Source: JBECKW01 sp040235505 | Lineage (GTDB): Bacteria > Desulfobacterota > Desulfobacteria > Desulfobacterales > JAFDDL01 | Direction of reading: 5' to 3' | Assembly (NCBI GenBank): GCA_040235505.1 | Contig: JBECKW010000017.1 | Coordinates: 73,837 to 137,836, forward strand | DNA: 64,000 bases | Part shown: in pieces, positions 35,665 through 44,626 of the stretch | How positions within the stretch are numbered: position 1 is the first letter of the stretch | How the letters are laid out: the number at the start of each line of letters is the position of its first letter | The notes under the pieces: generated by a model | What the model saw: the letters and a program-made list of their open reading frames with translations, nothing else | Told to the model about the DNA's origin: nothing | The model's database searches: none | Position numbers and translations under genes: made by a program

Positions 35665-38004
35665 ATGGATAAAAAATATGGTGTCTATATTTGTACGGGA
35701 TGCGGTATCGGAGATGCCCTGGATATCGAGGCGCTGGCGGCAACAGCCGGCGAGGAGGGTATCGGCATCGTCAAAAACCATCCCATACTCTGCGGAAAAG
35801 AGGGATGCGATCTTCTGAAAAAGGATATCGCCGATGAGGGCGTCAATACGCTGGTGCTTGCCGCCTGCTCCCGCCGGGTGAATTTCGACGTGTTCCGGTT
35901 CGACGGCTGCATCGTGGACCGGGTGGATCTGAGGGAACAGGTCGTCTGGTCCCATCCCCGCTCGGAATATCCGACCCTCACGGAAGAACAAAAGGACAGC
36001 TCGGAGCATTTCGACCGGCTGCAGATGCTGGCCGACGATTATCTTAAAATGGGGATGGCCCGGGTAAAGAAAGTCAAACTCCCCGAGCCCTACCAGGTGG
36101 AAACCCTGTCCCGGAAGATTCTGGTGATCGGCGGGGGCGTTACCGGCATGACCGCGGCCCTGGATGCGGCCCTGGCGGGGTATGACGTGACCCTGGTGGA
36201 AAAGGAAGCGGCTTTGGGCGGAAAGGCGAAAAACTGGCGCAAACAGCTTCCCAATAAAGCGCCCTATGAGAACCTGATTTCGCCGGATGTGGAGGCCCGA
36301 ATCCAGGCGGTGACGGCAAATGAGAAGATCACTGTAAAAACCGAAACCGTGGTGGCACGGATTGCCGGGGAGCCCGGAAATTTCACGGTGACCCTCAAAA
36401 AGCCGGGAGAGAAAATCGAGTTTGACGTTCCTTACCCGCTTCCGGCCGAAATGACGGTGGATGCGAGCGGAAAGGAACTGGATGCCGATGCCCTTCACAA
36501 GAAGTACATGGAGTACAACAAGGGAAAGGTGGACATCCTGAAATTCGACCCCAGCGGCGAAAAATTCGGCGCCGTGGTGCTGGCGGCCGGCTGGCGGCCG
36601 GCGGAACTGGACAAGGACGCTGTTTCTCATCTCGGGTACGGTGAGATCACGGATGTCGTCACCAACCAGCAGTTCGAGGAGATGGCGGCCAAGGGCGCGG
36701 TAATCCGGCCTTCGGACGGCAAGGCGGCCAAATCGGTGGTCTTCGTCCAGAGTCCGGGTCAGGGCAGCGATACCGATTTCGACTACGCAGGTTCCGTCAC
36801 CAGCCTGGTCTCCCTGAAACAGGCCAAATATGTCCGCGACGACTATACCGACGGAAAGGCGTTTATCTTCTACCAGCACATGCGTACACCGGGACTCACC
36901 GAAAACTTCTACAAGAGCCTTCAGCAGGACGCCGGTATTTTCATGACCAAGGGAGAAATCGTCAAGGTTTCCAAAAATGGCGACGGCCTGGTGGTGGAAG
37001 CGGAAAATACGCTTCTGGGCGAAAAAATGCAGATCAAGGCGGACCTGGTGGTGCTGGCCGCCGGCATGGTGCCGGCGACTGTGGACGAACCCGTCGTGAA
37101 CCTCGCCTACCGGCAGGGACCGGCTTTCCGGGATATCGGCCTCTTTAACGGCTATGTGGACTCCAACTACATCTGCTTTCCCTATGAGACCCAGCGCACC
37201 GGCATTTACGCCGCCGGCGCCATTCGCCGGAGCATGACCGTGGAAGAATCCGTGGAAGATGCGACCGGTGCCGCCCTTAAGGCTGTCCAGTGCATTGAAA
37301 GCGTCAATCGGGGGGTTGCCGTTCACCCGCGTTCCGGGGACATGACCTTCCCGGACTTTTTCTTCCAACGCTGCACCCAGTGCAAACGCTGCACGGAAGA
37401 GTGTCCCTTCGGCGCCCTGGACGACGACGAAAAAGGAACGCCCAAACCGAACCCGGCCCGCTGCCGGCGTTGCGGTACCTGTATGGGTGCCTGTCCCGAA
37501 CGGATCATTGGGTTTGCGGACTACAATATCGACAGCATCGGCTCCATGGTGAAGGCCATCAGCGTGCCGTCGACAGACGACTATGACGAGCCGCCCCTGC
37601 GGATCCTCGGCCTCGTCTGTGAAAACGACGCCCTGCCGGCCCTGGATATCGCGGGCTTGAACCGGCTGACCTACTCCGCCGACGTTCGCTTCATTCCCAT
37701 TCGCTGCCTCGGATCCATGAACGTGATCTGGATCAAGGACGCCCTCTCCCAGGGCATGGACGGCGTGTTTCTCCTGGGCTGTAAGCACGGCGACGATTAC
37801 CAGTGCCATTTTGTCAAGGGAAGCGAACTGGCCGACATCCGCATCAAGAAGATCGGGGATGCGCTGGCCAGCCTGGCCCTTGAGAATGAGCGGGTGGCCC
37901 AGTTCACCGTCGGCATCGACGAGTACGACAAGCTGCCGAAAATGATCAACGACTTTGTGGACGTTATCGAAGACCTGGGGCCCAACCCCTTCAAAGGCTT
38001 CTAA
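35665..38004 (+). CDS. qmoB: Quinone-interacting membrane-bound oxidoreductase subunit QmoB
   Basis: A 779-residue HdrA-like flavoprotein. It begins with a Cys motif (YICTGCGIGDALD) and has an FAD motif ILVIGGGVTGMTAALDA. Two ferredoxin clusters (CTQCKRCTEECP, CRRCGTCMGACP) are followed by an MvhD-like C-terminal domain (RCLGSMNVIWIKDAL, LLGCKHGDDYQC). Heterodisulfide-reductase-type architecture suggests a route for electron distribution. It is in one operon with qmoA and qmoC. Confidence 0.96.
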   Translation: MDKKYGVYICTGCGIGDALDIEALAATAGEEGIGIVKNHPILCGKEGCDLLKKDIADEGVNTLVLAACSRRVNFDVFRFDGCIVDRVDLREQVVWSHPRSEYPTLTEEQKDSSEHFDRLQMLADDYLKMGMARVKKVKLPEPYQVETLSRKILVIGGGVTGMTAALDAALAGYDVTLVEKEAALGGKAKNWRKQLPNKAPYENLISPDVEARIQAVTANEKITVKTETVVARIAGEPGNFTVTLKKPGEKIEFDVPYPLPAEMTVDASGKELDADALHKKYMEYNKGKVDILKFDPSGEKFGAVVLAAGWRPAELDKDAVSHLGYGEITDVVTNQQFEEMAAKGAVIRPSDGKAAKSVVFVQSPGQGSDTDFDYAGSVTSLVSLKQAKYVRDDYTDGKAFIFYQHMRTPGLTENFYKSLQQDAGIFMTKGEIVKVSKNGDGLVVEAENTLLGEKMQIKADLVVLAAGMVPATVDEPVVNLAYRQGPAFRDIGLFNGYVDSNYICFPYETQRTGIYAAGAIRRSMTVEESVEDATGAALKAVQCIESVNRGVAVHPRSGDMTFPDFFFQRCTQCKRCTEECPFGALDDDEKGTPKPNPARCRRCGTCMGACPERIIGFADYNIDSIGSMVKAISVPSTDDYDEPPLRILGLVCENDALPALDIAGLNRLTYSADVRFIPIRCLGSMNVIWIKDALSQGMDGVFLLGCKHGDDYQCHFVKGSELADIRIKKIGDALASLALENERVAQFTVGIDEYDKLPKMINDFVDVIEDLGPNPFKGF

Positions 38005-38028
38005 TTAGGTTACGTGAGGAGGTAGACC

Positions 38029-39174
38029 ATGCCAACATATATTGCCGATCCTGATGTCAGTTTCATTGAGTCGGTGAAGGCCCTGGGCGGACAGGATGTG
38101 AAAAAGTGCTTTCAGTGCGCCACCTGCTCCGTGGCCTGTCCGATTTCACCGGAAAACAAACCCTTTCCCCGGAAGGAGATGATTGCCACCTCCTGGGGGC
38201 TCAAGGACAAACTGGTGGGAAACGCCGACATCTGGCTGTGCCACAACTGCGGCGACTGCAACACCCGATGCCCCCGGGGCGCAAAGCCCGGAGACGTGCT
38301 GGGTGCCGTTCGGGCCTACACGATTTCGGAATACGCCACTCCGAAGGCGCTGGCCCGGGCCGTTCAAGATCCCAAGAAACTGCCGCTTCTCCTGCTCCTG
38401 CCCGCGGCCATCATTCTCATCCTGGGTCTTATTTTCAACATGTTCGGCTTGGGGTGGATGAACTTCGCCCCCGAGGCGGATCATATTTGGCAGTCGAGTT
38501 ATTTCAACAACTACATGGTGGATATCATGATGATACCCACGTTTACGTTTGCTATTATCGTGTTTGCCCTGGGGCTCAAACGGTTTCTGGCCGACATTCA
38601 CGCCAATGCCCTGGCCGAGGGAAAAACCGATAAGGCCACCATTGATCCCGGCGGATTCATTCAGGCCCTGATCCGGGTGGTGCCCACGATCTTCAAGCAC
38701 CAGAAGTTCACCGAGTGCACTGAGAACAAGGAGCGCTCCACCGCCCACATGATGGTTCTCTTCGGTTTCATCGGCCTTTTCATCGTCACCGCCTGCTTTT
38801 TTATCGCCGAATGGGTGCTTCATATCGAAGGGCCCTACCCCCAGATCAGCCCGGTCAAATGGATTGCCAACGTGAGCGGAGTCGCCCTGCTGGTGGGCGG
38901 TTTTCTGTTGATGAAAAACCGGCTCGATAAAACCGACAGCATCAACAGCTACTGGGACTGGTCCCTGCTGGGGCTCGTGCTGCTTTTGGGCCTCACCGGC
39001 CTGCTGACGGAATCCACGCGGCTTTTCGGTCTTTACGGACTTTCCGCCATTATTTACTTTCTGCACCTGATGTTTGTTTGGTCGCTGTTTGCCTACGCGC
39101 CGTTTTCGAAACTGGCCCACTTGATTTACAGGACCGTGGCCATGACCTATGCGGAGTACGCAGGACGGAAATAG
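38029..39174 (+). CDS. qmoC: Quinone-interacting membrane-bound oxidoreductase subunit QmoC
   Basis: A 381-residue fusion of an HdrC-like Fe-S domain and a membrane cytochrome-b-like domain. The Fe-S motifs CFQCATCSVACP and CHNCGDCNTRCP lie in the first 90 residues. About six membrane segments follow from residue 120, with His residues suitable for haem and quinol. It anchors Qmo in the cytoplasmic membrane. GAGGAGG precedes the ATG. Confidence 0.96.
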   Translation: MPTYIADPDVSFIESVKALGGQDVKKCFQCATCSVACPISPENKPFPRKEMIATSWGLKDKLVGNADIWLCHNCGDCNTRCPRGAKPGDVLGAVRAYTISEYATPKALARAVQDPKKLPLLLLLPAAIILILGLIFNMFGLGWMNFAPEADHIWQSSYFNNYMVDIMMIPTFTFAIIVFALGLKRFLADIHANALAEGKTDKATIDPGGFIQALIRVVPTIFKHQKFTECTENKERSTAHMMVLFGFIGLFIVTACFFIAEWVLHIEGPYPQISPVKWIANVSGVALLVGGFLLMKNRLDKTDSINSYWDWSLLGLVLLLGLTGLLTESTRLFGLYGLSAIIYFLHLMFVWSLFAYAPFSKLAHLIYRTVAMTYAEYAGRK

Positions 39175-39194
39175 GCAAGAAGATTTAAAGAAAC

Positions 39195-39231
39195 AAAAAG
39201 GCGGCGCTTGATATCGGGTGCCGCCTTTTTT
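39195..39231 (+). terminator. Intrinsic terminator after qmoC
   Basis: AAAAAGGCGGC and GCCGCCTTTTTT form an 11-bp stem with a 14-base loop, ending in a T-run. It lies 20 bases after the qmoC stop codon. Confidence 0.9.
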
Positions 39232-39334
39232 ACTCTTGCTGCAGTTCTCCTCAACCTACCGGATATGTTGCACCATCCATCATGACGGCCGCACATGTCC
39301 GGGAGGCACATTCGGCCAATAGGGGAACCGAATC

Positions 39335-40219
39335 ATGAACGATTTCTTGCTGTCCGGTCTGTTAGGCATTGTGGAGGGGCTGACGGAATTTCTTCCGGTC
39401 AGCTCAACCGCGCATCTTCGTATCGTTGAAGCTTTCGCGCATATCGATCTGACCATGGGGTATTGGAAGATGTACTCCATTGTCATCCAGCTGGGCGCCA
39501 TCCTATGTCTCCCGGTGTACTTCAGAGCCGAGATAAAGGCGTTTCTGGGAACCTTCCCCCGGGGCGAGAGAGGTGACCGCACATGGTTGACGCACCCCCT
39601 CGGCCTCACGGTGGTGGCCTTCATCGTCACCGCCATTCCGGCTTTTCTGATGACCAAAATCATCGGCAAGCACCTCGAAAATCTCTCCATCATGGGAGGT
39701 TCGCTGATTGCCGGCGGCATAGTGATGTGGATCGTCGATGCCCGGAATGCGGCAGCCGAGGCTTCCGGACCGGAGGCCGGTGGGAAGGGGCGCATCCGCA
39801 CCTGGCGGATGGAGGCCATGGGCCTCGGACAGGCCATATGGATCGGCGCCTGCCAGGTCCTGTCGGCGGTATTTCCGGGCACATCGCGTTCCATGTGCAC
39901 CATCGCGGCCGGCCAACTGGCCGGGATGTCTCGGGCCTCCGCGCTGGAATTCTCTTTCTTTCTCTCGATACCGACCATGGTTGCCGCCACGGGCTATGAC
40001 CTGCTAAAGTCCCTGCTGCCGGGTCATGACAATCCCATCGGAACCACGCACATCGACGCCCATGGGTGGATCGTCCTGGCCATCGGATTTGTCATGTCCT
40101 TTATTGTCGCGTACGCGGCCGTGGCCTGGTTCATGGCTTGGGTGCGGCGCCGGGGATTCACACCCTTTGCAATTTACCGAATCATTTTTGGAACAGTCGT
40201 CCTGTTCTGGGCCGGATAG
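39335..40219 (+). CDS. uppP: Undecaprenyl-diphosphatase UppP (BacA)
   Basis: A 294-residue integral membrane phosphatase that recycles undecaprenyl diphosphate to the monophosphate carrier of cell-wall synthesis. Family motifs are GIVEGLTEFLPVSSTAHL near residues 10-27 and the second conserved loop FPGTSRSMCTIAAGQLAGMSR. About seven to eight hydrophobic segments are apparent. AGGGGAACC precedes the ATG. It has its own terminator and is unrelated to the qmo operon. Confidence 0.95.
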   Translation: MNDFLLSGLLGIVEGLTEFLPVSSTAHLRIVEAFAHIDLTMGYWKMYSIVIQLGAILCLPVYFRAEIKAFLGTFPRGERGDRTWLTHPLGLTVVAFIVTAIPAFLMTKIIGKHLENLSIMGGSLIAGGIVMWIVDARNAAAEASGPEAGGKGRIRTWRMEAMGLGQAIWIGACQVLSAVFPGTSRSMCTIAAGQLAGMSRASALEFSFFLSIPTMVAATGYDLLKSLLPGHDNPIGTTHIDAHGWIVLAIGFVMSFIVAYAAVAWFMAWVRRRGFTPFAIYRIIFGTVVLFWAG

Positions 40220-40278
40220 AAACTTTTAAAGCGCCGCTTCAAAACGCGGCTGAAGAGAATTGCTTCTTTGAAAAAAAG

Positions 40279-40309
40279 AGCGGTGGCTGACTATCAGCCA
40301 CCGCTTTTG
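40279..40309. terminator. Bidirectional terminator between uppP and the CocE-type gene
   Basis: AGCGGTGGCTGA (40279-40290) pairs perfectly with TCAGCCACCGCT (40294-40305), with A-rich and T-rich flanks on either side, so it can serve both convergent genes. Confidence 0.9.
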
Positions 40310-40361
40310 ATTTTACTTTGACGGATGTCCCTGTCACGGGGAAACCGCCGACAACATTCTC

Positions 40362-42173
40362 TTACCGGTAGATGTAATCACCGTCGGCATATTTCGGCGG
40401 GATGACCGGAATCTGCAGATAGGAATCATACTTTCCGCCGGTGTGGATCGTATGATCCCCTTTGTTGTCGAGGTCCCAGAAAAACGGTTCGAACCACCCT
40501 TCCCGAACGTAGTGTCCGGCCAGTTGGATACGGAGGTACTGCCCCTTTTGCCAGATCCGGCTGGTGGGGTAGATTTCGATATCCACCGGTACGATTTCAC
40601 CCGGCTGCAACTTTTCATCCTTGATGTGGGCCTGCACCGGCTGGAAATGGGTGGAAAGCTTCTCGTCGAGAGCACGGCGGGACACCCGCATTTTCCCCCA
40701 GGCGCCGGGATGCGGTTCCCCGAGAACGCTTGTGGGAAGCCATTCTCCGGAGGTGCTGAGCTTCTGGATATTGACGAAAATATCCATATCGTCATGTTCT
40801 TTACAGGAAACCCAAAGCCGGAGCTTCATGTACCCGGTGATCTCGGTCTGCTCATTGAACTGGAAGTCGAAGTTGAGAATCCCCTTTTCGGACTCGTAGC
40901 TTACCTTGGCTTCCTTTTCCAGGGGGTTGTAGTTCATGCCCTTGGTCTTGGCGTCGAGGAAGAGTTTCCGGTACAGGGTTCTCTTGAGCGGAAATTCCTT
41001 TTCGGGACGGTTGATCTGGTAGTCACAATCGAAGGCGTCCATAATTTCAAGACGTACCCGGGGGGTCAGCTCCCACCCGTTGTAGATCTCTTTCAGATAC
41101 CGGTCATAGAATCGTTTCAGGTCTTCGAGGTATGTCGAACAGTATGCATCCGGCCACTCGAATTCACGGTGGGCCCGGAGCCATTTCTTCGTGGAGCGGA
41201 TTTTGCGGAAACATTCCATGGATCCGCGCAGGTGCATGTGCTGCCAGCAGGCCGTCATGTAGACAGGAAGCCTGATGTTTTTCCAGTTGGGGATTCTGTC
41301 CTCCCAGAACTCGCACATGAATGGGTGTTTTCGGGCCATGGCGACGTTGTCGCCGACATATCCTTTTCCCACGAGGGAGCCTTCGATAAAATCCTCGAAA
41401 CTCAGGGACGGAATACCGCCGGCAAACAGTGACTCGCGGTACAGATCGCCGGTCCCCTCCCAGGGAGCAATGCAGACAAGATGGGGGGGCTGTTCCGCAG
41501 CGATCCGGTACTGGGTCATGGCGACACCGGAGTTGCCGTTCATTCCGACTTTTCCGTTACACCATTCCTGCTGGGCAACCCATTCGATAAAATCATATCC
41601 ATCCCTGGCATCCTGGGTTCCGAACATGATGAGATCACCTTCGGAGTGCCCGCACCCCCGCGGATCGACGTTGGCAATGGCATATCCGTGTCGGCACCAG
41701 TAGGCGGGATCACAGGATTCGAACTTGGCCAGGTTGGAAACGGTTCCCGGCGGCACGCCGATGAGCTGCCATTCATCCATCCCCTCGCCAGGACGCTTGC
41801 CGAAATAGCTCCAGGAAACGATCACCGGAATTTTTTCGGTTGTGTTGGCGGGTTTGTAAATATCGCAGTAAATTTTGGTGCCGTCGCGCAGGGCCACCTC
41901 AATGTCCTGTTCGACCATGATGTGCTCATTGATCTGTTTCGTACAGGGATTAAAGTCGGGGCAAAACCCCATGGCCGCACCGAGCAGTTTGAAGTCATTC
42001 TCCTTGTCCTCGGTGCCGTCAACCTTGTCTTCTCCGGTTTTGGAATTTGCGATGATATTCCGAAGCGCATCCTTCGGCGCAGGAATTCTGCATTTTCTGT
42101 ACACGTGGTCATACTCCTTGCCGCCGTGCACTTCCTGGATCGTTTTACGATCCACTTTTACTTCTTCAGTCAT
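40362..42173 (-). CDS. CocE/NonD-type acyl hydrolase (S15 family)
   Basis: A 603-residue alpha/beta hydrolase. The catalytic domain begins near residue 85 (VALRDGTKIYCDIYKPA). YAIANVDPRGCGHSEGD and the nucleophile elbow GMNGNSGVAMTQ follow. A C-terminal jelly-roll domain (about 390-600) is typical of X-Pro dipeptidyl-peptidase/CocE esterases. About 80 residues precede the usual fold start. There is no signal peptide, so it is cytoplasmic. AGGAGGACAATC precedes the ATG. Substrate unknown; the family hydrolyses esters or amides. Confidence 0.85.
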   Translation of the reverse strand: MTEEVKVDRKTIQEVHGGKEYDHVYRKCRIPAPKDALRNIIANSKTGEDKVDGTEDKENDFKLLGAAMGFCPDFNPCTKQINEHIMVEQDIEVALRDGTKIYCDIYKPANTTEKIPVIVSWSYFGKRPGEGMDEWQLIGVPPGTVSNLAKFESCDPAYWCRHGYAIANVDPRGCGHSEGDLIMFGTQDARDGYDFIEWVAQQEWCNGKVGMNGNSGVAMTQYRIAAEQPPHLVCIAPWEGTGDLYRESLFAGGIPSLSFEDFIEGSLVGKGYVGDNVAMARKHPFMCEFWEDRIPNWKNIRLPVYMTACWQHMHLRGSMECFRKIRSTKKWLRAHREFEWPDAYCSTYLEDLKRFYDRYLKEIYNGWELTPRVRLEIMDAFDCDYQINRPEKEFPLKRTLYRKLFLDAKTKGMNYNPLEKEAKVSYESEKGILNFDFQFNEQTEITGYMKLRLWVSCKEHDDMDIFVNIQKLSTSGEWLPTSVLGEPHPGAWGKMRVSRRALDEKLSTHFQPVQAHIKDEKLQPGEIVPVDIEIYPTSRIWQKGQYLRIQLAGHYVREGWFEPFFWDLDNKGDHTIHTGGKYDSYLQIPVIPPKYADGDYIYR

Positions 42174-42228
42174 GATTGTCCTCCTAATTAATACAGATAG
42201 TTCTTTTTACCGGTCATACCGGGATTTC

Positions 42229-42390
42229 AATGTCAGAATCAGTGACGCATCCTGACATTCACCCCGCCATCGCTCAGGTTGGAGGGTGCCTGTAATTACT
42301 TGCTCACCCACAGCTCGTTCCGAACATGCAACCGGTCCCGGCGGGGTTTCGGACGCCTTCAACGGGGAAGGCCCGACCGGTTTTTTTATT
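42229..42390. ncRNA. Structured intergenic element ending in a terminator-like hairpin
   Basis: In the 530-base gap between divergent genes. AATGTCAG/CTGACATT (42229-42236/42252-42259) comes first. CACCC (42260-42264) can pair with GGGTG (42284-42288), which can instead pair with CACCC at 42305-42309. AACCGGTC/GACCGGTT (42330-42337/42375-42382) is then followed by a T-run. Alternative pairings ending in a plus-strand terminator suggest an attenuator, riboswitch or small RNA. It could also act as the 5' leader of the leftward hydrolase. I do not recognise a known RNA family. Confidence 0.35.
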
Positions 42391-42703
42391 CAGGGCACCA
42401 AGCAAAATAGATGATTGGCCCTTAGGTAATCTTTATCATAAAATCACAGTCTTTTCTGTTTTTCAAGGCCCTAAATTATATTTTTTTAAGTAAAATAAGA
42501 GGTTCGCAGTTTATTTTGAAGCATCAAGCGCCTTTCGTATAATTTCTGCAATCTCCCGCCTTGTCAGAGTTTTTAAAAATAAAACCGCTGCACGCGCTGA
42601 CATGATATCCGATGATTCATGGATTTCCGGTTGATGTCTGAGAGGCTATCCAATATAAGAAAAAGGTCTTTAAAACGAGGGATCCGGGACATGAGAAGAA
42701 AGG

Positions 42704-43768
42704 ATGACACCCATGGAGCTTTTGGCCCAAACCGCCTGTAACCTTCTCAAAAAGGGAGAGCCCTTTGTCATGGCTACGATTTTCAGCCACAGCGGCTCGA
42801 CACCGAGAAGTTCGGGAAGCAAAATGATCGTCACCGCCAACGGCCGGGGAATCGGCACCATCGGCGGCGGTCTTTTAGAGGCCAGGTCCATGTCCCGGGC
42901 CGTGGAACTCATCGGTCTCGGGCAATCGGAGGTCTTTCCCTTCGACCTGAGTCATGAAGTTGTCACCACCATGGACATGATCTGCGGTGGACAGGCGGAG
43001 GTGCTGCTGGACTGCGTGATGCCCACGGATGACAACCGGGCGGTTTTCAGGCGCTGGCGAGGGCTTCTGGCGGAGAAAGGTTCGGGCGCTTTGCTCACCC
43101 TGGTCATAACGGCCGGGGAGCAGATTCAGAGGGTGACACACGGCATCCTTACGACCGAAGGAGAGATTGAAGGCGAGTTTCCTCTTTCGGACATGGATCG
43201 GGACCGATTGACGGCGATGGTGACACCCCGGAAAGTATGCACCGTTACCGTCGGCTGCGGTTTCGTGGTGGTTGAGCCTTTGGAGCAGATGTGCACGGCG
43301 CATCTTTTCGGCGCCGGGCATGTGGCCCAGGCCACGGCCCGGGTGGCTGCAATGGTGGGCTTCAGAATATCGGTGGCCGATGACCGGGCGGAGTATGCCA
43401 ACCGGGAGAGGTTTCCCGATGCCGAAGCGATTCGTGTGCTTCAAACTTTTAAGAACAGCTTTTCGAACATGACCATAGACCGGGATGACTACGTGGTGAT
43501 CCTCACCCGGGGCCATCTTCATGACCGAACAGTTCTTGCCGAGGCATTGAAAACCCGTGCCGGATATATCGGTATGATCGGCAGCCGCAGAAAGCGGGAT
43601 GCCATTTACGGTGTCCTCTTACAAGAAGGCTTCTCCCGGACGGATCTCGACCGGGTCCATTCCCCCATCGGCCTTTCCATCGGCGCCGAAACCCCCGAGG
43701 AGATCGCCGTGAGCATTGTGGCCGAAATGATCCGCCACCGTGCCGAAAGCCTCATGCATAAGCCTTAA
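42704..43768 (+). CDS. XdhC/CoxI-family protein
   Basis: A 354-residue protein with the N-terminal XdhC motif (MATIFSHSGSTPRSSGSKM, GTIGGGLLEA) and a C-terminal Rossmann domain (HLFGAGHVAQATARVA). XdhC proteins bind and sulfurate molybdenum cofactor and insert it into hydroxylases. The start is ATG 42704 or, with better AAGGA spacing, ATG 42713. No molybdenum hydroxylase is adjacent, but a tungsten AOR lies 860 bases downstream, so it may serve that type of cofactor. Confidence 0.9.
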   Translation: MTPMELLAQTACNLLKKGEPFVMATIFSHSGSTPRSSGSKMIVTANGRGIGTIGGGLLEARSMSRAVELIGLGQSEVFPFDLSHEVVTTMDMICGGQAEVLLDCVMPTDDNRAVFRRWRGLLAEKGSGALLTLVITAGEQIQRVTHGILTTEGEIEGEFPLSDMDRDRLTAMVTPRKVCTVTVGCGFVVVEPLEQMCTAHLFGAGHVAQATARVAAMVGFRISVADDRAEYANRERFPDAEAIRVLQTFKNSFSNMTIDRDDYVVILTRGHLHDRTVLAEALKTRAGYIGMIGSRRKRDAIYGVLLQEGFSRTDLDRVHSPIGLSIGAETPEEIAVSIVAEMIRHRAESLMHKP

Positions 43769-44415
43769 TTTTTGGCTGAGATTCCCTCGCTGGCGGAAAT
43801 AAATAGTTTTACAAATTCATGGTTACGAATCATGGAAGGCAGATTTTCGGGGGACACAGGATCTTCGTCGATGGTTGCGGTTTTGATGTTAGGGAGCAGT
43901 TCGGGGCGTTTTATCAAGAAATCAGACAGCGAAGAAGACGCGATAACCGCTCCCAGGGAGAGCAGAACTTCTCCTTTTTCGCGTGCAATGCGATTGAAAA
44001 GTTTCAGGGTAACCGTCAGCGAACCTTGAGTTTTATAATTCGAAGCAGAGGCAGCGGTGGAGGAGCGTAGAGCTGAATGGAGGCTGTTCTTTCTGAAAAT
44101 TGCTCCGGCAAGTCCAGGCATGGCGGCGGACAGGGCGACGACCGGATGCCGACCGGAGAGGGGTGTTTGCAGGTCATCAATCGCGGTTCCGTCAAGGAAA
44201 ATCGTTTGAACGCTTTCTGAGAGAAATTCTTCGGAAAAACCGGGGCAATCGCATAAAAATTTTCCAAGGGGAATATTGGCCAGAGTTTCAAACTCAATTC
44301 CGAATTGCAATATCGTTGTGAAAAACGATAAACTTTCTGCCGTTACCTTCAGCCTGAGTTCCGGATACGGGCCGCTCGAACGGGCGTTTTGGGCTATTCG
44401 TTGTCGATTTTCCAT
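43765..44415 (-). CDS. Unrecognised protein next to XdhC and AOR
   Basis: A 216-residue protein I do not recognise. It has no signal peptide or membrane helix, only two nearby cysteines (CDCPG near residue 55) and a Ser/Ala-rich stretch. Its stop overlaps the XdhC stop by 4 bases (convergent), and it diverges from the AOR gene. Clean boundaries and a location among cofactor genes suggest a real gene, possibly linked to pterin-cofactor metabolism. Confidence 0.6.
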   Translation of the reverse strand: MENRQRIAQNARSSGPYPELRLKVTAESLSFFTTILQFGIEFETLANIPLGKFLCDCPGFSEEFLSESVQTIFLDGTAIDDLQTPLSGRHPVVALSAAMPGLAGAIFRKNSLHSALRSSTAASASNYKTQGSLTVTLKLFNRIAREKGEVLLSLGAVIASSSLSDFLIKRPELLPNIKTATIDEDPVSPENLPSMIRNHEFVKLFISASEGISAKN

Positions 44416-44479
44416 TACTGAAGTCTAAAACCAGTTTGGCCCCGGTGTAAACAAAAAACATTACCGATTCTCACGACAA

Positions 44480-44509
44480 TTGACATTGTCGCACCAACTA
44501 CGATATTCT
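44480..44509 (+). promoter_or_regulatory. Predicted promoter of the AOR gene
   Basis: TTGACA (44480-44485), 18 bases, then TATTCT (44504-44509). It lies about 120 bases upstream of the AOR start. Confidence 0.5.
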
Positions 44510-44626
44510 TTTAAAATCCAGTTGAACAGCTGTTCTTAAAGCTCTTTCCCCTCTCCTCTTCGCAACTTATCGATACGGGTTTCCGCTGAAACTCGGTGGC
44601 TCTATAAAACACAAAGGAGAATTAAG

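Noticed and set aside
35659..37809. 716-codon open frame on the minus strand
   Set aside because: It lies wholly antisense to qmoB, whose Fe-S and FAD motifs are unambiguous. The translation is low-complexity His/Gly-rich with no known motif.
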